Below, in pieces: positions 7,651 through 13,928 of a stretch of DNA of 13,928 nucleotides. The notes under the pieces are model-generated. The model worked only from the letters and a program-made list of their open reading frames with translations, searched no databases and had not been told where the DNA came from. Position numbers and translations under genes: made by a program. The stretch's first letter is position 1; each line of letters begins with the position of its first letter. The stretch is from Streptosporangiaceae bacterium (GTDB taxonomy: Bacteria > Actinomycetota > Actinomycetes > Streptosporangiales > Streptosporangiaceae): assembly GCA_030040815.1 (NCBI GenBank), contig JASHSZ010000616.1, positions 1 to 13,928 of the forward strand, written 5' to 3'.

Positions 7651-7664
7651 GTTTCACGTGAAAC
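7651..7664. promoter_or_regulatory. parS: parS site 1 (ParB-binding centromere sequence)
   Basis: GTTTCACGTGAAAC is a perfect 14-base palindrome identical to the parS consensus of actinobacteria. It lies in the 183-base gap between the aldolase gene (ends 7677) and the acetyltransferase gene (starts 7493). ParB, encoded 1.1 kb away, should load and spread from here to pair and segregate the origin region. Confidence 0.95.
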
Positions 7665-7676
7665 TCCATGACAGCA

Positions 7677-8753
7677 TCAGCCGCCACTCGGGCCGGGGCC
7701 GCCCAGCCCGTTAGCCCGCGAGGCTGCGTCCGCGATAGCGGCCGCCAGGTCGGCGACATCCGCCTCGCTTGTGTCGAATGCGGTCATCCATCGGATGATC
7801 ACGTCGCCATCGGCACTCTCCGACCAGATATGAACGCTCCAGTCGAGGAGCAGCCGATCCGCCAACTCCCGGCCCATGGCGGTAAAGACGCCATTGGACT
7901 GAACCGGATGGGCAATCTGCACGCCGGGAACTGTGGCGAGCGCCGCAGCGAGCTGGCCTGCCCGGGCGTTGGCGCGCCGAGCGCCCATGAGCCAGCGGTC
8001 CTCGTCCAACAGGGCGTCGATCTGAGCGGCCAAATAACGCATCTTCGACGCGAGCTGCATGACCTGCTTGCGGTGGTACTGCGCGCCCGAGCCCAATCCG
8101 TCCGTCATCACCAGCACCGCCTCGACACCCAGTGCCCCGCTCTTGGTGCCGCCGAAGCTCAGCACATCGACGCAGGCCGCGATGTCGGCCAGGGAGCACT
8201 CGAGGTAAGCAGCCGCGTTCGCGATCCGCGCACCGTCCAGGTACATGAGCAGGCCGTGCGCACGTCCATAGTCCCGAAGCTGTCGCAGCTCTGCCAGCGA
8301 GTAGCACGTGCCGAGCTCCGTCACCTGGGCAATCTGGATCACCCGCGGCTGCACCCGGTGCTCGTCGCCGAGGCCCGCCAGCCTGGTTGCGATCAGGTCA
8401 GGGGTGAGCTTTCCGTCCGGCGCCGGGACTGGGAGCAGCTTGCAGCCGAGTACGCGCTCCGGGGCGCCGCATTCGTCCACGTTCAGGTGCGAGGACTCCG
8501 CGCAGACAATGGCCTCGTATGGGCGGAGCAGCATGCTCAGCCCGAGTACGTTGGCGCCAGTTCCGTTGAAGACCAGGTAACCCCGCCGGGCTCCGGCCTC
8601 GGCGCACAGCCTCGCCACCGCTGCCTCGGAGATCGCATCCGCGCCGTAGGCGACCGCGTCGCCGGTGTTCACCGCCGCGAGCGCTGCCAGCACTGCCGGG
8701 TACACACCCGCATGGTTGTCGCTTCCGAATGTTCTGCCCGATATTGTCGCCAC
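7677..8753 (-). CDS. PLP-dependent threonine aldolase-family protein (low-specificity L-threonine aldolase type)
   Basis: The protein has 358 residues and a fold-type I PLP-enzyme architecture. The predicted Schiff-base lysine is Lys204 in SFGGTKSGALG. Asp173 and Arg176 in YLDGARIANA fit the PLP-nitrogen and phosphate contacts, and His89 in ESSHLNVDE fits the ring-stacking position. The N-terminal TFGSDNHAGVYPAVLAAL replaces the classic LRSDTVT start and matches a subgroup common in actinobacteria. The expected reaction is cleavage of threonine or allo-threonine to glycine and acetaldehyde; the substrate is inferred from family only. The start is GTG 8753, six bases after the parB stop, so the gene is probably co-transcribed and perhaps translationally coupled with parAB. 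A metabolic gene here has no obvious link to segregation. The ribosome site is weak. Confidence 0.85.
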   Translation of the reverse strand: MATISGRTFGSDNHAGVYPAVLAALAAVNTGDAVAYGADAISEAAVARLCAEAGARRGYLVFNGTGANVLGLSMLLRPYEAIVCAESSHLNVDECGAPERVLGCKLLPVPAPDGKLTPDLIATRLAGLGDEHRVQPRVIQIAQVTELGTCYSLAELRQLRDYGRAHGLLMYLDGARIANAAAYLECSLADIAACVDVLSFGGTKSGALGVEAVLVMTDGLGSGAQYHRKQVMQLASKMRYLAAQIDALLDEDRWLMGARRANARAGQLAAALATVPGVQIAHPVQSNGVFTAMGRELADRLLLDWSVHIWSESADGDVIIRWMTAFDTSEADVADLAAAIADAASRANGLGGPGPSGG

Positions 8754-8759
8754 GACTGG

Positions 8760-9710
8760 CTAGCCTAGGTCGCCAGAGCTGCCCCGTCGGGTCGGGGTCA
8801 GCCCAGGCGACATGCTCCGCACGATCCTTTCCAGGTCATCGAGAGTGGCGAACTCCACGACAATCTTGCCCTTCCGCTGGCCTAGTTCGACCTTGACGCG
8901 GGTGTCGAAGATATCCGACAGCCGGTCTGCTAGATCCTTGAGTGCTGGCGCGACCGGAGTAGCCGCGGCGGGTCGGCGCGGCTTCTTCTCCGACCGTGCG
9001 CCTACTGCGACGATCTCCTCGACCGCCCGCACCGAGAGGCCCTCCGCTACGATCCGGTGGGCGAGCTCCTCCTGTGCAACGGGGTCGTCGGCTGACAGCA
9101 ACGCCCGCGCATGACCCGCGCTGAGTACGCCCGCGGCTACCCGCTTCTGCACGGTCGGCGGCAGGCTGAGCAGTCTGATGGTGTTGGAGATGTGCGGCCG
9201 CGACCGGCCGATGCGCCGTGCCAGCTCCTCATGGGTCGCCGAAAAGTCGTCGAGCAGCTGCTGATAAGCAGCCGCCTCCTCGAGCGGATTGAGCTGCTCG
9301 CGGTGCAGGTTCTCGATCAGCGCGTTCCTGAGCAGCTCGTCGTCTGACGTCTCGCGCACGATGGCGGGGATGATGTCCATCCCGGCGAGCTGACAGGCTC
9401 GCCAGCGCCGTTCGCCCATGATGAGCTCGTATCGCTCGCCCGGCAGCCGCCGCACGACCACCGGCTGGAGCAGGCCCACCGACTCGATCGACGCGGCGAG
9501 CTCGGCCATGGAGTCCTCGTCAAACGCTTGCCGCGGCTGCCGACGGTTCGCCACGATCGCGCTGACAGGGATCTCCTCCAGATACGCCCCCTCGATAGGC
9601 AGCTGCCATCCCGGCCGCGCCGACTCCTGATCGCCACTCAGCGGCAGGGGCGGGCCTGTCGGGATCAGCGCGCCGAGGCCCCTGCCGAGCCCGCGCCTTG
9701 GTTGCGGCAT
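8760..9710 (-). CDS. parB: Chromosome-partitioning protein ParB
   Basis: This CTP-dependent DNA clamp binds parS and spreads on flanking DNA. It has 316 residues. The N-terminal [13 protein letters not shown] (5-17) is the ParA-activating segment. The CTPase domain holds GERRWRA (99-105) and [14 protein letters not shown] (133-146). A helix-turn-helix follows (about 158-185, [21 protein letters not shown]) and reads parS. After a Lys/Arg/Ala-rich linker, residues 255-302 form the dimerisation domain. All expected parts are present. ATG 9710 has AAGGAG seven bases before it (9718-9723 on the + strand). parA lies upstream on the same strand across a 224-base gap, longer than the tight coupling seen in many parAB pairs. 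Confidence 0.97.
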   Translation of the reverse strand: MPQPRRGLGRGLGALIPTGPPLPLSGDQESARPGWQLPIEGAYLEEIPVSAIVANRRQPRQAFDEDSMAELAASIESVGLLQPVVVRRLPGERYELIMGERRWRACQLAGMDIIPAIVRETSDDELLRNALIENLHREQLNPLEEAAAYQQLLDDFSATHEELARRIGRSRPHISNTIRLLSLPPTVQKRVAAGVLSAGHARALLSADDPVAQEELAHRIVAEGLSVRAVEEIVAVGARSEKKPRRPAAATPVAPALKDLADRLSDIFDTRVKVELGQRKGKIVVEFATLDDLERIVRSMSPGLTPTRRGSSGDLG

Positions 9711-9730
9711 CGTGACGCTCCTTGCCGTGC

Positions 9731-9763
9731 GGTCACCAGGTCACGTGCCCTACCACGGTGACC
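9731..9763. repeat. Inverted repeat in the parB leader
   Basis: GGTCACC (9731-9737) and GGTGACC (9757-9763) are perfect inverse arms around a 19-base loop containing CACGTG. The repeat begins 21 bases before the parB start, just upstream of its ribosome site. It could be an mRNA stem controlling parB or a protein-binding site. The internal CACGTG shares only the core of parS. Confidence 0.4.
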
Positions 9764-9828
9764 ACGATCGCATCTCGCTCGCTGCTCATATTGCCAGCAA
9801 CGATCGACAGGGCTCACCGGAACAGGTG

Positions 9829-9869
9829 CCATCCACAGGCTTGGGCCGATGTCACCGCCGTTGTCCACA
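9829..9869. promoter_or_regulatory. Pair of DnaA-box-like sequences between parA and parB
   Basis: TTGTCCACA at 9861-9869 is the preferred DnaA box of Streptomyces and Mycobacterium. CCATCCACA at 9829-9837 also fits the looser consensus (T/C)(T/C)(G/A/C)TCCACA. Both point the same way and start 32 bases apart, about three helical turns. They lie in non-coding DNA between parA and parB. Binding is plausible but unproven. Confidence 0.5.
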
Positions 9870-9934
9870 GTCCGGCTCCCGTCAGGAAACCGGCGCAATC
9901 GCGACGGCCCTGGCGCAAGGCATCCACGCCAGCG

Positions 9935-11329
9935 CTATGCGGGCGCCTGCACGCTGCGAGCCGCGAGCTCCCTGGCGGCCTCCATGTATGCCACCGCACC
10001 GGACGAACCTGGGTCGTAGGTCATCACCGACTGGCCATAGCTCGGCGCCTCGGACACCCGTACGCTGCGCGGAATGATAGAGCTCAACACAATCGAGCCG
10101 AAGTGATCACGCACCTCTTCGGCGACCTGAGACGCGAGACGGGTACGGCCGTCGTACATCGTCAGCAGGATCGTCGTCACCGATAGGCCAGGGTTCAAGT
10201 GGCTGCGGACGAGTTCGATCGTGCGCAGCAGTTGTTCCAGCCCCTCCAGGGCGTAGTACTCGCACTGGATCGGAATCAGCACCTCCGGGGCCGCTACCAG
10301 CGCATTCACCGTCAGCAAGCCCAGCGATGGCGGACAGTCAATGAAGATGTAATCGAGATTGGACGCGTCATACCCGACCAGGGCACGCGCTAGTCGTGAC
10401 TCGCGTGCTACCTGAGGCACCAGTTCGATCTCGGCGCCAGCCAGGTCAATAGCGGCCGGGGCGCAATACAGCTGCGCGAAACCGGCCACCGGCCGGATAA
10501 CCGATGCCAGCGGCCGGTCATCCACCAGGACGTCGTACACCGACGAGACTCCCGAGCGGTGCTCCACGTCGAGAGCGGTCGACGCATTCCCTTGCGGATC
10601 CAGATCCACGACTAGGACCCGGCAGCCGTGCATCGCGAGAGCGGCAGCAAGATTCACTGCCGTGGTGGTCTTGCCCACGCCGCCCTTCTGATTGGCGATG
10701 GTGATCACTCGGCATGACGACGGTCGCGGCCACGCCTCGCCGCCAGACCGTGCCACCACAGCGGCCTGAGCGGCCCTGGCAATCGGCGTGTCGGCCGAAG
10801 CCGCTGGCGTCACCGGAATGGCCACCGGAACCTCTCTCTCGCATACCTGCCCGCCGCCGCCATCTCGCCACTCCCCTGGCCGCGGGCCAGGGCCAGGCCC
10901 GCGCGCGCCATCGACCGAAACAGGCCGGAAAGTTTCACGTGAAACATCGGCGAGAACCCGCCGGACCCGGCGCGGCACAGGCCCGCTACCGGAGTCTCCC
11001 CGGTCGGCTTCTTCGTCTTCGACCGCGCCCGGTTGAGCCCCGCCGCCCGTCCGCTCTGGCGTTCCGGCAGCACCGTCCGCGAACCCCGAGCCTAGGCCAC
11101 CGTCCGCCGAAACGTGGCCGAGATCGTCAGTATCAGTCGCTCGCCGACCTGGGCCTGGCACGTCCAGGCCCGGCCAGCCTAGGCCGGCCGCGGTTACCTG
11201 CTCCGACACGCCAGACGAGCCTGCCCTGGGCGCGCGATCGCGAAGGTCGGCCCCGCCGCTCAGGCCGGCGGCTGACACCGCGGCAGTAGGCCCCTCGGGC
11301 CAGCCAAGGCCGTGCGGTGTTTTCGTCAT
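9935..11329 (-). CDS. parA: Chromosome-partitioning ATPase ParA with a long N-terminal extension
   Basis: This Walker-type ATPase drives ParB-parS complexes to the cell poles. From ATG 11329 it has 464 residues. The ATPase core shows the deviant Walker A KGGVGKTT (215-222), VDLDPQGNAS (241-250), Walker B IFIDCPPS (328-335), and the conserved C-terminal IPRSVRVSEAPSYG and YDPGSSGA. Residues before about 205 are Gly/Ala/Pro-rich. They contain VSRET (129-133), which is encoded by parS site 2, and TPIARAAQ (181-188), both also known from Streptomyces ParA. The start at 11329 is chosen because GAGGAG lies eight bases before it. Typical actinobacterial ParA proteins are much shorter, about 270-350 residues. 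An internal GTG at 10825 (residue 169), preceded by GAGAGAGAGG, would give 296 residues. The core assignment is certain; the N-terminus is open. Confidence 0.93.
   Translation of the reverse strand: MTKTPHGLGWPEGPTAAVSAAGLSGGADLRDRAPRAGSSGVSEQVTAAGLGWPGLDVPGPGRRATDTDDLGHVSADGGLGSGFADGAAGTPERTGGGAQPGAVEDEEADRGDSGSGPVPRRVRRVLADVSRETFRPVSVDGARGPGPGPRPGEWRDGGGGQVCEREVPVAIPVTPAASADTPIARAAQAAVVARSGGEAWPRPSSCRVITIANQKGGVGKTTTAVNLAAALAMHGCRVLVVDLDPQGNASTALDVEHRSGVSSVYDVLVDDRPLASVIRPVAGFAQLYCAPAAIDLAGAEIELVPQVARESRLARALVGYDASNLDYIFIDCPPSLGLLTVNALVAAPEVLIPIQCEYYALEGLEQLLRTIELVRSHLNPGLSVTTILLTMYDGRTRLASQVAEEVRDHFGSIVLSSIIPRSVRVSEAPSYGQSVMTYDPGSSGAVAYMEAARELAARSVQAPA
10932..10945. promoter_or_regulatory. 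parS: parS site 2, inside the parA reading frame
   Basis: GTTTCACGTGAAAC is a perfect consensus match and encodes the VSRET segment of ParA (residues 129-133). An embedded parS at the start of parA is known in Streptomyces. It lies 3.3 kb from site 1, so the two perfect sites bracket parB and the conserved part of parA. Confidence 0.95.
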
Positions 11330-11337
11330 CGCAGCTA

Positions 11338-11343
11338 CTCCTC
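11338..11343 (-). promoter_or_regulatory. Ribosome binding site of parA
   Basis: On the - strand GAGGAG lies eight bases before ATG 11329. It is the best start signal found in this frame and supports the long form of ParA over the open frame reaching back to 11530. Confidence 0.65.
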
Positions 11344-11450
11344 GACGGACTGGGCAGCCAGGCCGTCCATGGGGCCGTCGTGCGACGCGGCAAGCGCCGC
11401 ATCGGCACGCCACGCGCACAAGCGGATCACATCCGCAGGGCTGCTGGCTA

Positions 11451-11476
11451 GCGCCGGCGGGTCTACCCGCCGCCGC
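11451..11476 (-). terminator. Hairpin enclosing the rsmG stop codon
   Basis: A 7-base-pair stem (CGGCGGG / CCCGCCG) with a four-base loop, extended by three more pairs after one mismatch, spans the end of rsmG. On the transcript the loop reads UAGA, so the rsmG stop codon sits in the loop. With no T-run it may be a GC-rich terminator or processing site separating rsmG from parA. It also partly reflects the codons of the Arg-Arg-Gly-Gly-Gly tail. Confidence 0.4.
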
Positions 11477-12254
11477 GCCTGCTATTCGGCCGCGACTGGC
11501 GACGGCTCGCCGCCATGCCCCGGCGGCCACCGGCTGCGCCGTCCGAGATTTGCTGCGCGGTCCGCGAGCCAGCCCTTGGCACCGACGCCGCCAGCCGCGA
11601 CGAGCCAGCGGTAAATGTCACCAGTGTGGCGGTTATGGCCCCGCTCGCGCTTGCCACGGTGACCAGCCGTGCGTCGCCGACTCCCAGCCGGGCTAGCACC
11701 GGGCGTGCCCGCGCGAGCTCAGCCGCTGCCGAAGCACCCTTCATCGCCAGCACCCGCCCGCCGGGCCGAGCCACGCCTACGCTCAGGACCGCGAGCTTTT
11801 CCAGCGGCGCCACCGCGCGCGAAGTCACGACGTCAGCAGCTAGTCTACCGGCGAACTCTTCCGCCCGGCCCCGCACTACCTCGACGTTGGGGAGATTCAG
11901 CGCGGTGACACACTCCTGCAGGAAGACTGCCCGTCGCGCCATCGGCTCTAGCAGCGTCACCCGCGATTCCGGCCGCAGCATCGCCAGCACGATCCCCGGC
12001 AGGCCGGCGCCCGATCCGAGGTCCACCAGTGAGCACGTCGCAGGAATCAACCGTGCGATGACCCCGCAATTGAGCACATGCCGGTCCCAGACGCGCGCCG
12101 CCTCTCCAGGCCCGACGATCCCCCGCTCTGTGCCGATGCCGGTCAGCAGCGCGGCGTACCGTTCTGCCTGTGGCAGCGCGGCACCGAACATGGCCGCCGC
12201 CTCGGCTGCGATGTCAGCCCCGACCTCGGACCCGGAGTTCTCATCACCGGTCAC
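11463..12254 (-). CDS. rsmG: 16S rRNA (guanine-N7) methyltransferase RsmG (GidB)
   Basis: This SAM-dependent enzyme methylates N7 of G527 (E. coli numbering) in 16S rRNA; loss gives low-level streptomycin resistance in several bacteria. It has 263 residues. The family block VWDRHVLNCGVIARLIP (55-71) precedes SAM motif I LVDLGSGAGLPGIVLAML (76-93). LLEPMARRAVFLQECV (101-116), VVTSRAVAPLEKL (142-154) and VLAMKG (168-173) follow. The last 40 or so residues form a basic Ser/Arg/Gly-rich tail not present in the shorter E. coli protein (207 residues). The start is GTG 12254; I see no good ribosome site, so coupling to jag, 41 bases upstream, is possible. The gene sits between jag and parA as in other actinomycetes. 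Confidence 0.95.
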   Translation of the reverse strand: MTGDENSGSEVGADIAAEAAAMFGAALPQAERYAALLTGIGTERGIVGPGEAARVWDRHVLNCGVIARLIPATCSLVDLGSGAGLPGIVLAMLRPESRVTLLEPMARRAVFLQECVTALNLPNVEVVRGRAEEFAGRLAADVVTSRAVAPLEKLAVLSVGVARPGGRVLAMKGASAAAELARARPVLARLGVGDARLVTVASASGAITATLVTFTAGSSRLAASVPRAGSRTAQQISDGAAGGRRGMAASRRQSRPNSRRGGG

Positions 12255-12295
12255 GTGGAGTACGCCACGCCAACGCTCACCAGCATCGCGAGTGC

Positions 12296-12931
12296 TCAGC
12301 CCACCGGCAGCACAACGACGCGCCTGTCGGGCTCTTCGCCCTCCGACTCGCTGCGCAGCCCGGCCGCTGCAACCGCGTCATGCACGATCTTGCGCTCGAA
12401 CGGGTTCATTGGCCACAGCTTCTTCGGCTGCCCGGTGCGCCTGACTTCCTCGGCCGCGTCCTGGCCCGCCTCCGCTAGCTCAGCACGCCGTCGCTGCCGG
12501 TAGCCGCCAACGTCCAGCATCATGCGGGTTCTCGTCCCCGTCTGCTGATGGACTGCCAGCCGGGTCAACTCCTGCAGAGCCTCCAGCACCTCGCCGCGGC
12601 GTCCCACGAGCTCATTCAGGGTGGCTCCGACGACAGACACGACCGCCCGGTCACCCTCGACGTCCATATCGATGTCCCCGTCGAGATCCGCTACGTCCAG
12701 CAGACCCTCGATGTAATCCGCGGCAATTTCGCCCTCGAGTTCCAGCTCCGCTACCGTCGCGGCCGGCTGCCCGGATGCGCCGGGCGCCTTGTCGGCGTCC
12801 GCAGCGACCTCGTCGTCGAGATCACCACCGGGCTCATCCGCATCGGCGTCAGCTGCAGCGCTTACCGCCACTGCGCCACCGGCCTCCTCCTCGGCACCAG
12901 CGCCCGCCACCGGGTCATCCTGCTGGCTCAT
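12296..12931 (-). CDS. jag: Jag/KhpB-type RNA-binding protein with KH and R3H domains
   Basis: From ATG 12931 the protein has 211 residues. The first 60 are acidic and Ala-rich, likely disordered. A KH-II domain follows (about 66-141) with the loop VGRRGEVLEAL, whose GRRG (110-113) is the GxxG RNA-binding turn. A C-terminal R3H domain (about 150-211) carries Arg180-x3-His184 in NPFERKIVH and ends in the conserved RRVVVLP. Relatives of KhpB bind small RNAs and influence cell division and envelope synthesis in Firmicutes; in actinobacteria the role is less clear. Pairing with yidC upstream is nearly universal. The start is set by AAGGAGG nine bases before ATG 12931. A second in-frame ATG at 12955 lies upstream of that site and is less likely. 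Confidence 0.94.
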   Translation of the reverse strand: MSQQDDPVAGAGAEEEAGGAVAVSAAADADADEPGGDLDDEVAADADKAPGASGQPAATVAELELEGEIAADYIEGLLDVADLDGDIDMDVEGDRAVVSVVGATLNELVGRRGEVLEALQELTRLAVHQQTGTRTRMMLDVGGYRQRRRAELAEAGQDAAEEVRRTGQPKKLWPMNPFERKIVHDAVAAAGLRSESEGEEPDRRVVVLPVG

Positions 12932-12940
12932 TGCCAGGCT

Positions 12941-12947
12941 CCTCCTT
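12941..12947 (-). promoter_or_regulatory. Ribosome binding site of jag
   Basis: AAGGAGG on the - strand, nine bases before ATG 12931, matches the 16S rRNA end closely and decides between the two possible jag starts. Confidence 0.7.
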
Positions 12948-12977
12948 GAAGCCATCCGCGGCCGGCCATGCCATACC

Positions 12978-12995
12978 TGCGGCTAGCGGGCCGCA
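12978..12995 (-). other. Hairpin between yidC and jag
   Basis: TGCGGC and GCCGCA form a 6-base-pair stem with a 6-base loop in the 81-base gap. No T-run follows. It may be a processing or attenuation element between the two genes, or chance. Confidence 0.25.
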
Positions 12996-13012
12996 CCAGC
13001 CGCACCCAGGCG

Positions 13013-13928
13013 CTAACGCTTGCCGCTGCGCTTACTTCGGGACTGCCGCTGAGTCTGTCGTCTGACGAGCTTAACCTCAGGCAGGTCGGGCTGCGGCTCG
13101 GGTTCACTACCTCCGCGGCCCAGCCGCCGGAGCACACTGCTAGCCATGGTCGACCCCGTGCCGCCCGAGCCGTTCGCCGTGGCGCCGTTTGCTGCTGCCC
13201 GGCCAGTCTTGGGTGCCGCCGAGGTGGGCCGCGCCGTTGAGCTGCCGCTGCCCGTGCTCTTCGCCGCCGCGGGCCGGGCTGCCGAGCTGCCGGTGCCCTT
13301 CGCCGCCGGCGCAGTCGCGGTCGGCTTCTTGCCTGCGCTCCGCGCGGCACCGCTGGTCAGCGCCCTCGCCGTCGCCGAAGTCGCCGTTGCCGCACCATCG
13401 CCTACGGGGGCTGGCGGAGTGTACGGGTACCGGCGGCCCAGGATGAACTGCTGGCCCATGGTCCACACGTTGGTTGTCACCCAGTAGAGGACCAGCCCGA
13501 ACGGCCAGTACAAACCCGTTAGCGCGAAGAACGGCATGATGTACGTCATGTACTTCTGCGAGTTCGCCATCGGGTTGTCTGGCGTCGCGGCAGGCATCAT
13601 GCCACGCTTCTGACTCTGCCGGATCGTCAGGAACGTCGTCGCCATGCTGATCGCGACGAACAGCAGGATCACCAGCTTGGCGTGCAGCGGCACGTGCGCG
13701 GTGCCCGTGAACAGCACCTTGTCGGCGATCGATGCACCCAGGATCTTGGCCTTCGTGCCGGCGACGACCATCGACTTCGGCAGCCCATACTTCGGCGTGC
13801 CGCCGGTGTACTCCGCGATCGCCCGCAGCACGCTGAAGAGGCCGAAGAACAGCGGCAGCTGAAGCACGAACGGGAGGCAGCCCATCAGCGGGTTGATGCC
13901 CGCCTCCTGGTACAGCTTCATGGTCTCT
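13013..13928 (-). CDS. yidC: Membrane protein insertase YidC/Oxa1, 5' end outside the window
   Basis: This insertase places proteins in the cytoplasmic membrane alone or with SecYEG. The window holds its C-terminal part. KLYQEAGINPLMGCLPFVLQ is the conserved cytoplasmic hairpin leading into the second helix of the Oxa1 core. Further helices follow around AKLVILLFVAISMATTFLTI and in the YMTYIMPFFALTGLYWPF-GLVLYWVTTNVW region. The ATG at 13921 is internal: the frame continues through the right edge (Glu-Thr-Met), and the first helix and the groove arginine must lie beyond it. The C-terminal tail is long, about 135 residues of Ala/Ser/Thr/Gly-rich sequence ending in a strongly basic stretch (RRQTQRQSRSKRSGKR), which could contact ribosomes. 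jag follows after 81 bases. Confidence 0.95.
   Translation of the reverse strand, partial: ETMKLYQEAGINPLMGCLPFVLQLPLFFGLFSVLRAIAEYTGGTPKYGLPKSMVVAGTKAKILGASIADKVLFTGTAHVPLHAKLVILLFVAISMATTFLTIRQSQKRGMMPAATPDNPMANSQKYMTYIMPFFALTGLYWPFGLVLYWVTTNVWTMGQQFILGRRYPYTPPAPVGDGAATATSATARALTSGAARSAGKKPTATAPAAKGTGSSAARPAAAKSTGSGSSTARPTSAAPKTGRAAANGATANGSGGTGSTMASSVLRRLGRGGSEPEPQPDLPEVKLVRRQTQRQSRSKRSGKR

Noticed and set aside
7668..8768. Open frame on the + strand (366 codons) opposite the aldolase gene
   Set aside because: The opposite strand encodes a clear PLP enzyme with its lysine motif; this frame is a shadow.
12248..12260. CACGTG near the rsmG start as a degenerate parS site
   Set aside because: Only the six-base core and a flanking base or two match parS; CACGTG occurs at several other places in this GC-rich window.
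11515..12444. Open frame on the + strand (309 codons) opposite rsmG and part of jag
   Set aside because: Composition is Ser/Arg/Ala/Pro-rich with no domain, and it spans two well-identified genes on the other strand.

Overview
The window looks like an ordinary, conserved stretch of the chromosome beside the replication origin of a GC-rich actinomycete. The gene order is diagnostic: murJ, pseudokinase, ECF sigma, anti-sigma, trxB and trxA on the + strand, facing yidC, jag, rsmG, parA and parB on the - strand. The same order is known from Streptomyces and, with changes, from Mycobacterium. The actinobacterial parS sequence GTTTCACGTGAAAC occurs twice. The species cannot be named. The pseudokinase is a separate gene rather than fused to MurJ, which argues against Mycobacterium and fits Streptomyces-like or Streptosporangium-like lineages.

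Left half (+ strand, about 1-6745). murJ (lipid II flippase) is cut by the left edge, or at least its frame stays open to it. A membrane-anchored pseudokinase with an extracellular jelly-roll domain follows. Next come a SigM-like ECF sigma factor and its zinc-binding transmembrane anti-sigma factor, which overlap by 4 bases. Then come thioredoxin reductase and thioredoxin. A clear sigma-R-type promoter (GGGAAT, 18 bases, GTT) lies just before trxB, so the thioredoxin pair is probably induced by disulfide stress. A long imperfect hairpin at 6766-6810 separates the two converging gene blocks.

Right half (- strand, 6876-13928). In transcription order: yidC (membrane insertase, cut by the right edge), jag (KH/R3H RNA-binding protein), rsmG (16S rRNA methyltransferase), parA, parB, a PLP-dependent threonine aldolase-like gene and a GNAT acetyltransferase. 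ParA and ParB segregate the chromosome. One perfect parS lies inside the parA reading frame and a second lies in the gap between the aldolase and the acetyltransferase. The parA-parB gap holds two DnaA-box-like sequences 32 bases apart and an inverted repeat before parB.

I found no CRISPR array, insertion sequence, phage gene, tRNA or rRNA, and no convincing undescribed system. Points worth a second look are the apparent lack of a standard start codon for the sigma factor, the very long N-terminal extension of ParA with a possible internal start, the DnaA boxes between parA and parB, and the aldolase gene placed directly behind parB. No gene-free stretch exceeds 300 bases; the longest is 3419-3698.
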